The translations under genes and the position numbers were made by a program. Of a stretch of 64,000 nucleotides of DNA, positions 46,987-56,104 are shown in pieces; position 1 is the first letter of the stretch; each line of letters opens with the position of its first letter. The stretch is from contig NZ_JAFCJJ010000002.1 in NCBI RefSeq assembly GCF_018131015.1, positions 1 through 64,000 on the forward strand. Reading direction: 5' to 3'. The DNA is from Bradyrhizobium diazoefficiens (GTDB lineage: Bacteria; Pseudomonadota; Alphaproteobacteria; Rhizobiales; Xanthobacteraceae). A model generated the notes under the pieces. It was not told the origin of the DNA and ran no database searches. It was given only the letters and a program-made list of their open reading frames with translations.

Positions 46987-48153
46987 ATGATGGATCAGCA
47001 GAATCTCGGGACGATGCGGCCCGCTTCCGCCGATCCTGCAGCCATTGCGCTGGCCAAGGCGCTCGGACAATGGCCGAAATCGGCCGTTTCCCGGCGTCCG
47101 AGCCCGAAAAAGGTCTTCGATGCAGCCCCGGCCACCGTCGAGGCGCTCGCCAGGGAACTGGGGCTTCGGCTCGGCGACCAGAACGAGCTGACCATCCGCC
47201 GCATCCGGCGCGGCAAGGGCTACTCCTTCGTCCGTCCCAACGGCGCACATATTCGTGACGCCCGCACCATCCGCCGGCTGCATGCCATGGCGGTGCCGCC
47301 GGCCTATCGCGAGGTGCGCTACTCGGCCGATCCGAGCTCGCACCTTCAGGCGGTGGGTCGCGATGCCGCAGGCCGGCTGCAATATCGCTATCACGCCGAC
47401 TGGGAGAAGGTCCGCGAGCATCGCAAGGCGCACCGCCTGGAGAAGCTGGTGGGCGCGCTGCCAAAAATCCGGCGCAAGGTCTCGGCGTTCCTGTCCGGCG
47501 AGGAGCCGACGCGCGAATTCGCACTGTCGGCGGTGATCGAGCTGATCGCCCGCACCGCGATCCGTCCCGGCAATGAATCCTACGCCCGCCTCAACGGCAC
47601 CCGCGGCGCCACCACGCTGCTGAAGGCCAATGTCACGCTCGAAGAAGACAGCTTCGTGCTGACCTTCAAGGCCAAGGGCGGCAAGGCGGTGCGCAAGGAG
47701 TGCGACGCCGCCAAGCTGGTGCGCGCCATCGGCATCCTCAACGGCGTGCCGGGCAAGCGCATGTTCCAGTATCGCGATGCCTACGGCATCGTGCGCGCGG
47801 TCAACACCACGCAGGTGAATGCCTTCCTGCGCGAGATCGCCGGCATCAAGATCTCGCTGAAGGATTTTCGCACGCTGATGGCGTCCGCGGTCGTGGTGGA
47901 ATCGCTGTCGCGGATCACGCCGGCGACCAGCCAGCGCGGCCGCAAGAGGCAGGTGCTGGATGCGATCCGCGCCGCTGCCGACAAGCTCTCCAATACGCCG
48001 GCGATCTGCCGCAAGAGCTATGTCCACGACACCATCGTCACCGCCTTCGAGGACGGCATCCTCGAGCGCTTCGCCGCGACGATGAAGGGCCAGCGCTCGC
48101 AGGCGAGGCGCGAGCAGCTGCTGGCCCAGGTGGTGGCGACCGCGGCGGTCTGA
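46987..48153 (+). CDS. DNA topoisomerase IB (poxvirus/eukaryote type)
   Basis: 388 residues from ATG 46987 (a second ATG follows at 46990). It relaxes supercoils by a 3'-phosphotyrosine intermediate. Visible motifs: N-terminal clamp IRRIRRGKGYSFVRPNGAHI and the catalytic domain IRPGNESYARLNGTRGATTLLKANV (active-site Arg), FKAKGGKAVRKE, and the catalytic Tyr in ICRKSYVHDTIVTAFEDG (about 340). Type IB enzymes are scattered in bacteria, mostly in soil alphaproteobacteria and actinobacteria. It is convergent with the SRPBCC gene, 13 bp between stops. Confidence 0.94.
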   Translation: MMDQQNLGTMRPASADPAAIALAKALGQWPKSAVSRRPSPKKVFDAAPATVEALARELGLRLGDQNELTIRRIRRGKGYSFVRPNGAHIRDARTIRRLHAMAVPPAYREVRYSADPSSHLQAVGRDAAGRLQYRYHADWEKVREHRKAHRLEKLVGALPKIRRKVSAFLSGEEPTREFALSAVIELIARTAIRPGNESYARLNGTRGATTLLKANVTLEEDSFVLTFKAKGGKAVRKECDAAKLVRAIGILNGVPGKRMFQYRDAYGIVRAVNTTQVNAFLREIAGIKISLKDFRTLMASAVVVESLSRITPATSQRGRKRQVLDAIRAAADKLSNTPAICRKSYVHDTIVTAFEDGILERFAATMKGQRSQARREQLLAQVVATAAV

Positions 48154-48166
48154 CCCAAGTCCGCAA

Positions 48167-48616
48167 CTAGATCGTCGGGCCCTTGTCGGGACCGGGATCG
48201 CGGCCTCCGGCTGCACTCGTGAGCCGGTCCAGATAGTGGGCCCATCCCTTCGCGTGCGAAGCCGCCTCGTCTTCGTTCGGCAGCCCGCTATGCGTGACGC
48301 GCACGAGCGTGCCGCCTTCGCGCTCGATCAGGTCGATCTCGATCAGGCTCGAGCCGGGCGGCACCTGCTGTCCGCCATCCCACCCGAATGAATAGGCCAG
48401 GCGGTGCACCGGCACGACCTCGCGAAACGCCCCGCGGGCGACGCCGCCGCGCGGGCTGATGCCCTTGAGCAGATAGAGCCCGCCGACATGCGGCTCCATC
48501 GTTGCATCCGATCCCATCCACCTCACGATCTTCTCGGGGTCGGTCAAATAGGCGAACACGGTGGCGCGCGGCGCCGCGACCTGGGTCTCACTTCGCACTA
48601 TGAACGGCTCGGACAT
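48167..48616 (-). CDS. SRPBCC/AHSA1 domain protein
   Basis: 149 residues from MSEPFIVRSETQVAAPRATVFAYLTDPEKIVRWMG at 48616; the open frame extends far upstream without homology. It is a complete START-like fold: GSDATMEPHVGGLYLL, FREVVPVHRLAYSFGW, LIEIDLIEREGGTLVRVTHSGLP, GWAHYLDRL. This pattern is typical of Aha1-like proteins. The ligand is unknown. No ArsR regulator adjoins it, unlike the 12.5-kb relative. Confidence 0.86.
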   Translation of the reverse strand: MSEPFIVRSETQVAAPRATVFAYLTDPEKIVRWMGSDATMEPHVGGLYLLKGISPRGGVARGAFREVVPVHRLAYSFGWDGGQQVPPGSSLIEIDLIEREGGTLVRVTHSGLPNEDEAASHAKGWAHYLDRLTSAAGGRDPGPDKGPTI

Positions 48617-48693
48617 GGGCGACCATCCGGCAAAATCATCACTGGGCTGATCTGGCAAATGGCAGCGGCCAGGCTGCCCGTCAAGGATTGCCC

Positions 48694-49809
48694 GTGACAA
48701 ACACCGCCGGCTTTCGCCATCATCCGGCCATGCAACTTGCCCCGACCCTCGCCTGGCTCGTCGATGCCGCATCCGATGTTTCCGGGGCCGACCGGCTGCT
48801 GGCGGAACTCGGCGCCCATCTGATCGCCGACGGCGTGCCGCTTGCGGCCGGCGCCCTGACGCTGGAAGTGCCCGATCCGCTGATCGCGAAGCGGACCTGG
48901 CTGTGGCGGGCGGAGAACGGCCACGTCATCGAAGCGCTCGGCTTTGCCCCGGGCGGCCTTGCGCCCGGTCCTGCCAACGACGCCGGCCGCCGCTGGCTGC
49001 GCGGCATCGCGGGCGGCGACGTGCACGAAGACATCGCCGGCCGGTCCGGTGGACCGCAGCTCGGCTGGATCGGACCGCGTCCGTTCACCACGGACGAAAT
49101 CGAGCAATTGCGCCAGGCCGCGCGTTTCGCCGCAACCCCGCTCGCCGTGCTCGCTGCGCGCGCCACGTTGCGAGCGACGCTGGACGCCTATCTCGGCAAG
49201 CGCAGCGCGGAACGGGTGCTGGCGGCGCCGCTGCGGCGCGACCTCGGCGAGACCATCCAGGCCGCGTTGCTCTATGCGGACCTGCGCAACTTCACCACCC
49301 TGTCCGAGACGCATCCGCCGGCCGCCGTCATCGCCGCGCTCGATGCCTGGTTCGACCGCATCGCCGGTGCTGTTCACGCCTTCGGCGGCGAGGTGCTGAA
49401 ATTCATCGGCGACGGCGTGCTCGCGATCTTTCCGGTGGTCGAGGCGCCACCGCGCCGCGCCTGCGATGCCGCGCTTCGCGCCGCCCGCGCCGCCGAGGCC
49501 GGGATGGCGTATCTCAACGCGGAGCGCGGTGCGCAAGGCTTGCCGCCGCTCGAGTTCGGCACCGCCCTCCATCTCGGCGAGATGCTCTGGGGCAATATCG
49601 GCGCCGCCAACCGGCTCGACTTCACGGCGATCGGTACCGCCGTCAATCTCGCCAGCCGGCTCGAAGGCCTGTGCAAGCCGCTCGGCAGGACCGTGCTGGT
49701 GTCGGGCGCGCTGGCGGCGGAGACGGAGATGCCCCTGATCGCGCTCGGCGCGCATTCGCTCCGCGGCATCGCCGCGCCGTGCGAGGTGTTTGCGCTGCCG
49801 GAGACGTAA
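48694..49809 (+). CDS. Class III adenylate/guanylate cyclase
   Basis: 371 residues from GTG 48694, which has AAGGA six bases upstream; ATG 48730 is the other choice. The N-terminal 190 residues are an uncharacterised sensor-like part. The cyclase domain holds metal Asps in LLYADLRNFTTLSE (about 201-214) and KFIGDGVLAIFP, the substrate Lys in EVLKFIGD, Thr at the purine-selecting position (RLDFTAIG), and transition-state Asn/Arg in VNLASRLE. It looks active and cAMP-forming by the Lys/Thr pair. The cyclic-nucleotide-binding protein at 2.4 kb is too far to link with confidence. Its stop is six bases from the convergent EVE gene. Confidence 0.9.
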   Translation: MTNTAGFRHHPAMQLAPTLAWLVDAASDVSGADRLLAELGAHLIADGVPLAAGALTLEVPDPLIAKRTWLWRAENGHVIEALGFAPGGLAPGPANDAGRRWLRGIAGGDVHEDIAGRSGGPQLGWIGPRPFTTDEIEQLRQAARFAATPLAVLAARATLRATLDAYLGKRSAERVLAAPLRRDLGETIQAALLYADLRNFTTLSETHPPAAVIAALDAWFDRIAGAVHAFGGEVLKFIGDGVLAIFPVVEAPPRRACDAALRAARAAEAGMAYLNAERGAQGLPPLEFGTALHLGEMLWGNIGAANRLDFTAIGTAVNLASRLEGLCKPLGRTVLVSGALAAETEMPLIALGAHSLRGIAAPCEVFALPET

Positions 49810-49815
49810 GTACTC

Positions 49816-50229
49816 CTACATCCCGCCCATCTTGCAGACGAGCTTCCACTCCGCCGCCGTCACCGGCTGCACCGAGAGGCGCGAATATTTCACCAGCGCC
49901 ATGTCCGCCAGCTTCTTGTCGGCCTTGATCGCGGCCATCGTCACCGGCGTCTTCAGGGGCTTGTCGGCCTTGATGTCGACGCAGACGAATTTGCCGGTCT
50001 TGTCGGTCGGGTCGGGATAGGCCTCCTTGATGATCTCGGCGATGCCGACGATCTCCTTGCCCTCGTTCGAATGATAGAAGAACGCCTTGTCGCCCTTCTT
50101 CATGTTCACCAGATTCTGCCGCGCGGTGAAGTTGCGCACGCCGGTCCAGGCCTCGCCCTTGGCGCCCTTCGCGACCTGCTGGTCCCAGGACCACACCGAC
50201 GGTTCGGATTTGACCAGCCAGTAGTTCAT
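49816..50229 (-). CDS. EVE domain protein
   Basis: 137 residues from MNYWLVKSEPSVWSWDQQVA at 50229. Nearly the whole protein is an EVE domain of the PUA-like superfamily: GVRNFTARQNLVNMKKGDKAFFYHSNEGKEIVGIAEI, then VKYSRLSVQPVTAAEW. EVE domains bind modified bases in DNA or RNA. The human relative is thymocyte nuclear protein 1. The housekeeping role in bacteria is unknown; no restriction gene is adjacent. It is convergent with the cyclase gene. Confidence 0.92.
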   Translation of the reverse strand: MNYWLVKSEPSVWSWDQQVAKGAKGEAWTGVRNFTARQNLVNMKKGDKAFFYHSNEGKEIVGIAEIIKEAYPDPTDKTGKFVCVDIKADKPLKTPVTMAAIKADKKLADMALVKYSRLSVQPVTAAEWKLVCKMGGM

Positions 50230-50332
50230 CGCAACCTGCCCCATTCCCGGATATGCGTGTTCCTCGTGCAGCGACAATACAGGCACGCGGATGCCCGCGA
50301 CAAGCACGGGCATCCGATATTCGCTGCAGCGT

Positions 50333-51448
50333 TCACTCCTTCAGATGTCGATCGAAGAATTTTGCGATGTCGGTGAAGGCTTCCCTGGTCTCCGGCGCGC
50401 TGGCGTTGAACTGGTATTGCGCGTGAGACTGACCCTCATAGACGTTGAGATCGGCGATCACGCCGGCGCGGCGCAATTTGCGATGCGTGCGAACCGTATT
50501 GCTGAGGAACAGGTCGCGTGTGCCGGATGTGAGGATGGTCGGCGGGAATCCCTTGAAATCGCCGTAGATCGGCGAGATGTAGGGGTTCTTCAGGTCCGCG
50601 CCGTTGGCGTAGAGCTTTGCGGCGCGGCCGAGCCAGCCGTCCCAGGTCACCAGCACGTTATCGACCCACTCGTTGCTGGCATAGGTGTCGCCGATCTTGT
50701 CGATATCGGACCACGGCGTGCCCGGCGCGATCGCCGCCGGCTTCGGCAGCTTGTCGTCCTTCGCCCGCAGCACCATCGCAAGCGTCATCGCGCCGCCCGT
50801 CGACGTGCCGAAGATCGCCATCCGGCGGGAATCGTGCGTCCTGGTGAGATCCTTCCAGACCGCCATCGCATCGTCCATCGCGGCCGGATAGGGGAAGTCG
50901 GGCGGCATGCGGTAGTCGACCGAGATCACCTTGAAGCCGCCAAAGCCCGCCATCATGATCGCTTCCGGCAATGCCGCTTCGCCGGGGCCGAACACATAGC
51001 CGCCGCCATGGACGTGGACCAGGAGACGGCGCCGGTTCTCGGGCGCGATCTTGTTCGGCGTGACGATGAAGCAATGCACGCCAGCGATCCTGGTCTCCTC
51101 GACCTTGACGCCGAGCTTCTCCTTCATCGCGGGAACGTTGGCGATCGACAGTTTTGCGCGGCGATCGATCAGCTCCTTCCATTCGGCAGGTGTTTTCGGG
51201 TCCGCATTGAAGTGCGGCGGAAACGGCGCGCCGATCATGGCCTGCATGTCGGAGCTGACCTCGTTGGAGGGATTGACGATCGACTTGACGGGCGCGACCC
51301 GCTTGCCGTTCTCGGCATTGGCCGCCGCCTCGTTCCTGGCGAGCTCGTCATAGGAGATCGCGGCCTGGCTGTAGGCACTGGCGGGCAAGGCCACGGCGGC
51401 AAGTGTGACGATGGCGATCGAAACGATCGCATGGTGCGGTTTGCGCAT
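50333..51448 (-). CDS. Secreted alpha/beta hydrolase, HSL-like
   Basis: 371 residues. Leader MRKPHHAIVSIAIVTLAAVALPASAYS, oxyanion motif HVHGGGYVFGPGEAA (about 169-183), nucleophile Ser in FGTSTGGAMTLAM (about 217), and a later Asp/His region (TSGTRDLFL, YEGQSHAQYQF). It belongs to the hormone-sensitive-lipase esterase group, acting on short esters in the periplasm. GGGGAAA lies upstream of the ATG. Stand-alone, between the EVE and gpsA genes. Confidence 0.9.
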   Translation of the reverse strand: MRKPHHAIVSIAIVTLAAVALPASAYSQAAISYDELARNEAAANAENGKRVAPVKSIVNPSNEVSSDMQAMIGAPFPPHFNADPKTPAEWKELIDRRAKLSIANVPAMKEKLGVKVEETRIAGVHCFIVTPNKIAPENRRRLLVHVHGGGYVFGPGEAALPEAIMMAGFGGFKVISVDYRMPPDFPYPAAMDDAMAVWKDLTRTHDSRRMAIFGTSTGGAMTLAMVLRAKDDKLPKPAAIAPGTPWSDIDKIGDTYASNEWVDNVLVTWDGWLGRAAKLYANGADLKNPYISPIYGDFKGFPPTILTSGTRDLFLSNTVRTHRKLRRAGVIADLNVYEGQSHAQYQFNASAPETREAFTDIAKFFDRHLKE

Positions 51449-51563
51449 GCGGTTTCCCCATGGATCCGTTTCGTTGTTGTTGGACCGGGATCCTGCGGTT
51501 CGCCGCTAGGCTAGACCAGCGTGCAGAGGCCGTGAAGTGCTACCCCGCGATGCGAGGGTGCAT

Positions 51564-52544
51564 TCATTGCTCGGCCTTGAATGGCCGCGTCAGCAGCCCC
51601 TCGATCGCCGCATCGATCGTCAATTTCCCGTCCAGGATGGCGGCGACCGCCTGCGCGACCGGCATGTCGACGTTCCCCGCGGCCGCGAGCTCGACCAGCA
51701 CCGGCGCGGTGAACGCACCTTCCGCAAGCTTGCCGGCGGGCGCGGCCTCGCCGCGACCGAGCGTGATCCCGAGCGCAAAATTGCGCGATTGCGCGGTCGA
51801 GCAGCTCAGCAGCAAGTCGCCGAGGCCGGAGAGGCCCGAGAGCGTTTCCGCGCGCGCGCCGCAGGCACGACCGAACCGCGCCAGCTCGCTGAAGCCGCGC
51901 GTGGTCAGCGCGGCGAGCGCGGAGGCACCGAGGCTGCGGCCGACCACGATGCCGGCGGCGATCGCCAGCACATTCTTGGCCGCGCCGCCGATCTCGACGC
52001 CGCGGATGTCGGTGGAGTGATAGGGCCGGAACGTCGGCGAACCAAGCGCCTGCACGAGGGCGCTCGCCAGCGCCTCGTCCCTTGCCGCCAGCGTCACCGC
52101 GGTCGGCAGGCCGCGCGCGACGTCGTCGGCGAAGCTCGGACCCGACAGGATCGCCGGCTGCGCATGGGGCGCAGCTTCCGCGATCACGTCGGTCATGAAT
52201 TTGTGGGTGCCGTACTCGATGCCCTTGGCGCAGGCGACGACCGCGACCGGCTTTGCCAGATGCGGGGCCAGCATGTTGACCGCGCCGCGCAGATGCTGCG
52301 CCGGCGTTGCGACCAGGATGATGTCCGCACGCGATGCCGTGGCAAGATCGCCCGTCACCACGATCTCCGGCGCGAGCCGCACGCCGGGCAGCCGGGGATT
52401 GTCGCGGGTCGCGGCGATCCGCGCCGCATGCTCGGCATTGCGCGCCCACAGCGTCACGTCCCGCCCGGCCCGCGCCGCAACCGTCGCCAGCGCCGTGCCC
52501 CAGGCGCCCGCGCCGATCACCGCGACGGACTGGAATCCGGTCAT
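51564..52544 (-). CDS. gpsA: Glycerol-3-phosphate dehydrogenase [NAD(P)+]
   Basis: 326 residues. It makes sn-glycerol-3-phosphate for phospholipids. NAD-binding [37 protein letters not shown] (substrate Lys region, about 106-121), [56 protein letters not shown] (catalytic Lys), and [17 protein letters not shown]. Strong GGAGGGA ribosome-binding site. It follows tsaD on the same strand, a conserved pair, with a repeat inserted between. Confidence 0.96.
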   Translation of the reverse strand: MTGFQSVAVIGAGAWGTALATVAARAGRDVTLWARNAEHAARIAATRDNPRLPGVRLAPEIVVTGDLATASRADIILVATPAQHLRGAVNMLAPHLAKPVAVVACAKGIEYGTHKFMTDVIAEAAPHAQPAILSGPSFADDVARGLPTAVTLAARDEALASALVQALGSPTFRPYHSTDIRGVEIGGAAKNVLAIAAGIVVGRSLGASALAALTTRGFSELARFGRACGARAETLSGLSGLGDLLLSCSTAQSRNFALGITLGRGEAAPAGKLAEGAFTAPVLVELAAAGNVDMPVAQAVAAILDGKLTIDAAIEGLLTRPFKAEQ

Positions 52545-52551
52545 GGCGCGC

Positions 52552-52730
52552 TCCCTCCACTCCCTCTCCCCGCTTGCGGGGAGAGGGTTGGAGTGAGGGG
52601 GAGTCTCAGCAAGGGAGGTGACAGCTGGAGTCGCGGAGAGTCCCCCTCACCCGGATTGCACCGGACGACGCTCCGCGTCGCCGAGCGCAATCCGACCTCT
52701 CCCCGCAAGCGGGGCGAGGTGAAGGTGAGC
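52552..52730. repeat. Family D composite inverted repeat between tsaD and gpsA
   Basis: CCCTCTCCCCGC (52562-52573) and GCGGGGAGAGGG (52576-52587) form the left hairpin, ACCTCTCCCCGCAAGCGGGGCGAGGT the right one. GTGAGGGGGAGTCTC and GAGAGTCCCCCTCAC pair across the middle. A short remnant of the same core (CTCCCGCTTGCGGGAG) is seen at about 21575-21590. Confidence 0.82.
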
Positions 52731-52750
52731 CCGTGGCGACGCCTCTGCAT

Positions 52751-53824
52751 TCAAAACCCCGCCCGCGTGTTGCCGTAACCGGCAGGCGCCGTCGCATTGG
52801 CATCGAGCAGCCAGCGCGCCCGCGGCTGTGCCTCCATCGTATCGGTCATGCCGAGTGCGAGACGCTCGGCGCCGGCCCAGGCGATCATGGCGCCGTTGTC
52901 GGTGCAGAGCGAAGGCGGCGGCATGATGAGCTGCGTCTGGGCTTGCCGCGCAACGTCGTAGAGCGCGCCGCGGATTGCCTGATTGGCGGCGACGCCACCG
53001 GCCGCCACCAGCGCACGCGGCGCGCCGAAGCGCTCGCGGAAAAGTTTTAGGCCCATGCTCAGGCGGTCGGCGGTCGAGTCCAGCACGGCGGCCTGGAAGC
53101 TCGCGCAGAGATCGCTGATGTCCTGCGGCGTGATCTCGGTGATCCGGCTCGCTTCGTTGCGCACCGCCGTCTTCAATCCGGACAGCGAGAAATTGGCGTC
53201 GGGACGTCCCTGCATGGGCCGCGGGAAAGCAAAGCGCGTGGCATCGCCCGTTGCCGCCGCGCGCTCGACCTGCGGGCCGCCCGGATAGGGCAGGCCCAGC
53301 ATCTTCGCGACCTTGTCAAAGGCCTCGCCGATGGCGTCGTCCACGGTGGTGCCGAGCCGCACATACTGGCCGACGCCGGTGACCGCCACGATCTGGGTGT
53401 GGCCGCCGGAGGCGAGGAACAGGCAATAGGGAAATTCCGTTCCGTCGGTCAGGCGCGGCGTCAGCGCATGCGCTTCGAGATGGTTGACCGCGACCAGCGG
53501 CGTGTCGTGCACCATCGCGATCGCCTTCGCGGTGGTGAGTCCGACGATGACGCCGCCGATCAGGCCCGGCCCCGCGGCAGCCGCAACGCCGTCGAGCTGG
53601 GCGAAGCCGATGCCGGCCTCGCGCATGGCGCGGTCGATGATGCCGTCGAGCAGATCGACATGGGCGCGCGCCGCGATCTCCGGCACCACGCCGCCGAAAC
53701 GGGCATGCTCCTCGACCTGCGATCGCACGATGTTGGACAGGATCCTGCCGCGTCCGTTCGGTCCGCGCTCGATCACCGCCGCAGCGGTCTCGTCGCAGGT
53801 GGTTTCGATGCCCAGCACCAGCAT
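52751..53824 (-). CDS. tsaD: tRNA N6-adenosine threonylcarbamoyltransferase TsaD
   Basis: 357 residues from [19 protein letters not shown] at 53824; a TTG 18 bases upstream is also open. It transfers threonylcarbamoyl to A37 of ANN-decoding tRNAs. ASKHA fold with metal His residues in VNHLEAHAL, nucleotide-binding [49 protein letters not shown], and [16 protein letters not shown]. It precedes gpsA in one direction and is divergent from hemD. Confidence 0.97.
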   Translation of the reverse strand: MLVLGIETTCDETAAAVIERGPNGRGRILSNIVRSQVEEHARFGGVVPEIAARAHVDLLDGIIDRAMREAGIGFAQLDGVAAAAGPGLIGGVIVGLTTAKAIAMVHDTPLVAVNHLEAHALTPRLTDGTEFPYCLFLASGGHTQIVAVTGVGQYVRLGTTVDDAIGEAFDKVAKMLGLPYPGGPQVERAAATGDATRFAFPRPMQGRPDANFSLSGLKTAVRNEASRITEITPQDISDLCASFQAAVLDSTADRLSMGLKLFRERFGAPRALVAAGGVAANQAIRGALYDVARQAQTQLIMPPPSLCTDNGAMIAWAGAERLALGMTDTMEAQPRARWLLDANATAPAGYGNTRAGF

Positions 53825-53976
53825 TGGCGAATTGTTATCCAATTTGCGGCCTTGCGCTCATCCGGAAAGCAGAGTTCTGCTACGTCCCGGTAGCATTCCG
53901 GGGTCGCCTTGTGCAATTGCCGCGCGAAAATCCTCCTCCTGAAAGCTCGCTCGCCACAGGTCCGGGAACACAAGCG

Positions 53977-54720
53977 ATGTCCATTCTCGTCACACGTCCG
54001 CATCCCGACAATGAGGCGACGGCGGCAGCCTTGCGCGCACGGGGTCATGTGGTGCTGCTTGCGCCCGTGCTCAAGTTCGAGCCGATCGCCTTCCAGGACG
54101 AAAGCGAAGCCGGCTTTGGTGCCATCATCGTCACGTCGGCGAACGCGATCCGCGCCGTCGCGCCGCAATTGCGCGATCTTGGCCTGCTGGACTTGCCGCT
54201 GTTCGCGGTCGGCGAGCACACTGCGGCGGTAGCGCGCGACGCCGGCTTCGACGAGGTGATCATCGCCGGCGGCGATGCCGCCTCCTTGCGGGACAAGGTG
54301 ACGAGAAGCGCGCGCGGCAAGCTGCTGAAGAGAGAGAGCACGCTGCTTTATCTTGCAGGCGCGGAGCTGTCGCGCGATCTCGGTGGCGAGCTCGGCGCCG
54401 AAGGGTTCAACGTGGTCACGCAGACGACCTATCGGATGGTGCCGGTCCGGCACCTGCCGCGCGAGGTCTGCGAAGGTTTTGCCGCGCACGGCATCGCGGC
54501 GGTGCTGCACTACTCCCGGCGCAGCGCGCGGGCGTTCCTGGAGGCGGCGCAGGACGAAGGTGTCGAGATCTCGGCGCTCGCGATCCCGCAATGCTGCCTG
54601 TCCGAGACGGTCGCAGCCGTCCTGCGCGACGCCGGCGCGCAGGTCTTCGTGGCGGCGACGCCGGACGAAAATGCCCTGTTCGAGACCTTGGAGCGTGCGT
54701 TGCGCCCCCGTTTGGCGTAA
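53977..54720 (+). CDS. hemD: Uroporphyrinogen-III synthase
   Basis: 247 residues from MSILVTRPHPDNEATAAALRARGH at 53977. The enzyme closes the tetrapyrrole ring with inversion of ring D. HemD proteins diverge widely, but ILVTRP, IVTSANAIRAVA, FAVGEHTAAVARDAGF and VLHYSRRSARAFLE are family features. The normal neighbour hemC is absent here; the divergent neighbour is tsaD, and hemD is followed within 65 bp by the mitofilin-like gene. Confidence 0.9.
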   Translation: MSILVTRPHPDNEATAAALRARGHVVLLAPVLKFEPIAFQDESEAGFGAIIVTSANAIRAVAPQLRDLGLLDLPLFAVGEHTAAVARDAGFDEVIIAGGDAASLRDKVTRSARGKLLKRESTLLYLAGAELSRDLGGELGAEGFNVVTQTTYRMVPVRHLPREVCEGFAAHGIAAVLHYSRRSARAFLEAAQDEGVEISALAIPQCCLSETVAAVLRDAGAQVFVAATPDENALFETLERALRPRLA

Positions 54721-54785
54721 GAGGACGGCCGAATCCGATCCGATCGGGTTCCGCCCTGCGGACGAAAGTGTGAGGAACCGTCACG

Positions 54786-56069
54786 ATGGCCGACGACAAG
54801 CCGGAAGACGCTGGATTGGCCCCCGAGTCCGGCCGCGCCAAGCGCACCCCGCCCACCATCGACCTCGAGGCCACCGAAGTCTCCACCCAGCCGCAGCCTT
54901 CGGCGAACGGCCCGGAAGCCCAGCCGACGACCGAACAGGCAAGCTCCGAGCCGGCCGGCGTCGCTGAAGCCAAGCCTGAGGCTGACAGCACCGAGCCTCA
55001 CGAGGCCGAACCTCACGATCAGGCGGCGTCTCAGCCCGAGCCGGAGCGCGCCGAGGCAGAGTCCGTCGCCGCCGCAGCAGCGGTGTCGCCTCCGATTTCT
55101 CCCTGGATCGTTGCGCCATTCTCCGGCGCAGTCGCCGCAGCGGTCGTGATCGGGGTCGGCTGGATGCTGGGCTGGCCGGCGGTGCAGGCGCCCCCCTCCG
55201 CCCCGCAGGTCACCAGCGCGACGGTCGATGCACTGGGTGGACGCGTTGCCGCGCTCGAGGCCAGCAGCAAGGCCGGCAAACCCGCAGCCGATCCGGCCGT
55301 GACGGCACGGATCGATGCGCAGGAAAAATCCATCGCTGCCCTGCGCGGCGACATCGCCAATCTGCGCACGCAGTCCGACAAGACCGCGAGCGCGGTGGCC
55401 GAGGCGAAATCCGCGCCGCGCGATGCCGCGGCCGCGGCCGCGCTCGCCGCGCTCAGCGACCGTGTCGCCCAGCTCGAGCGCGCCAGCAACAGTGCGCGCG
55501 CCGAGCTCGCGCAGCAGGGCGAGAAGATTGCCGACGCGAAGGCGGCCGACGACAAGCCGCTGCGCCATGTGGTGGCGGCTTCGCTTCTCGACGTCGCGGT
55601 GCGCCATGGCGACGCCTATGCGGCGCAGCTTGCCGCGGCGCGGTCCTACGCGGCCGATCCGACCGTGCTGAAGCCGCTCGATGCGTTCGCCGCGACCGGC
55701 ATTCCGACGCCGGTCGCGCTGAGCCGCGAGCTGCTCAACATCGTGCCGAAATTGTCGCCGCCGGCGGAGGCTCCGGCCGCCAATGCAGGCATCGTCGAGC
55801 GTCTCCAGGCAGGCGCCTCCAAGCTCGTGCGCATCGAGCGCACCGACGGGGTGGGCAACGACCGCGGCGCCATCGTCGCGCGGGTCACCGCCGCGGCGCT
55901 CCGCAACGATTTCGTGGAAGCGCGCCGCGAGCTGAAGGCGCTGCCCGAGGCCGAGCGGGCTCCGGCGCAGGCCTGGCTCGACAAGGCCGATGCGCGCGAC
56001 GCCGCGCTCGCGGCGTCCCGCAAATTCGCGGACGATGCGATGGCCGGTATCACCAAGGCCTCTCAATAA
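54786..56069 (+). CDS. Mitofilin/Mic60-like inner-membrane protein (COG4223 type)
   Basis: 427 residues. Acidic Pro/Glu-rich N-terminus (1-100), one membrane helix (about 107-130), then a long Ala-rich coiled coil (about 140-260, LGGRVAALEASSKAG and LSDRVAQLERASNSARAELAQ), and a C-terminal mitofilin-like helical domain (about 265-425, DKPLRHVVAASLLDVAVRHG to GITKASQ). Alphaproteobacterial homologues of mitochondrial Mic60 are encoded in haem operons like this one and shape inner-membrane invaginations. It lies between hemD and hemY. Confidence 0.87.
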   Translation: MADDKPEDAGLAPESGRAKRTPPTIDLEATEVSTQPQPSANGPEAQPTTEQASSEPAGVAEAKPEADSTEPHEAEPHDQAASQPEPERAEAESVAAAAAVSPPISPWIVAPFSGAVAAAVVIGVGWMLGWPAVQAPPSAPQVTSATVDALGGRVAALEASSKAGKPAADPAVTARIDAQEKSIAALRGDIANLRTQSDKTASAVAEAKSAPRDAAAAAALAALSDRVAQLERASNSARAELAQQGEKIADAKAADDKPLRHVVAASLLDVAVRHGDAYAAQLAAARSYAADPTVLKPLDAFAATGIPTPVALSRELLNIVPKLSPPAEAPAANAGIVERLQAGASKLVRIERTDGVGNDRGAIVARVTAAALRNDFVEARRELKALPEAERAPAQAWLDKADARDAALAASRKFADDAMAGITKASQ

Positions 56070-56104
56070 GATTCGCGCAACGACCTGCGCGTATAGGAAA
56101 CGTC

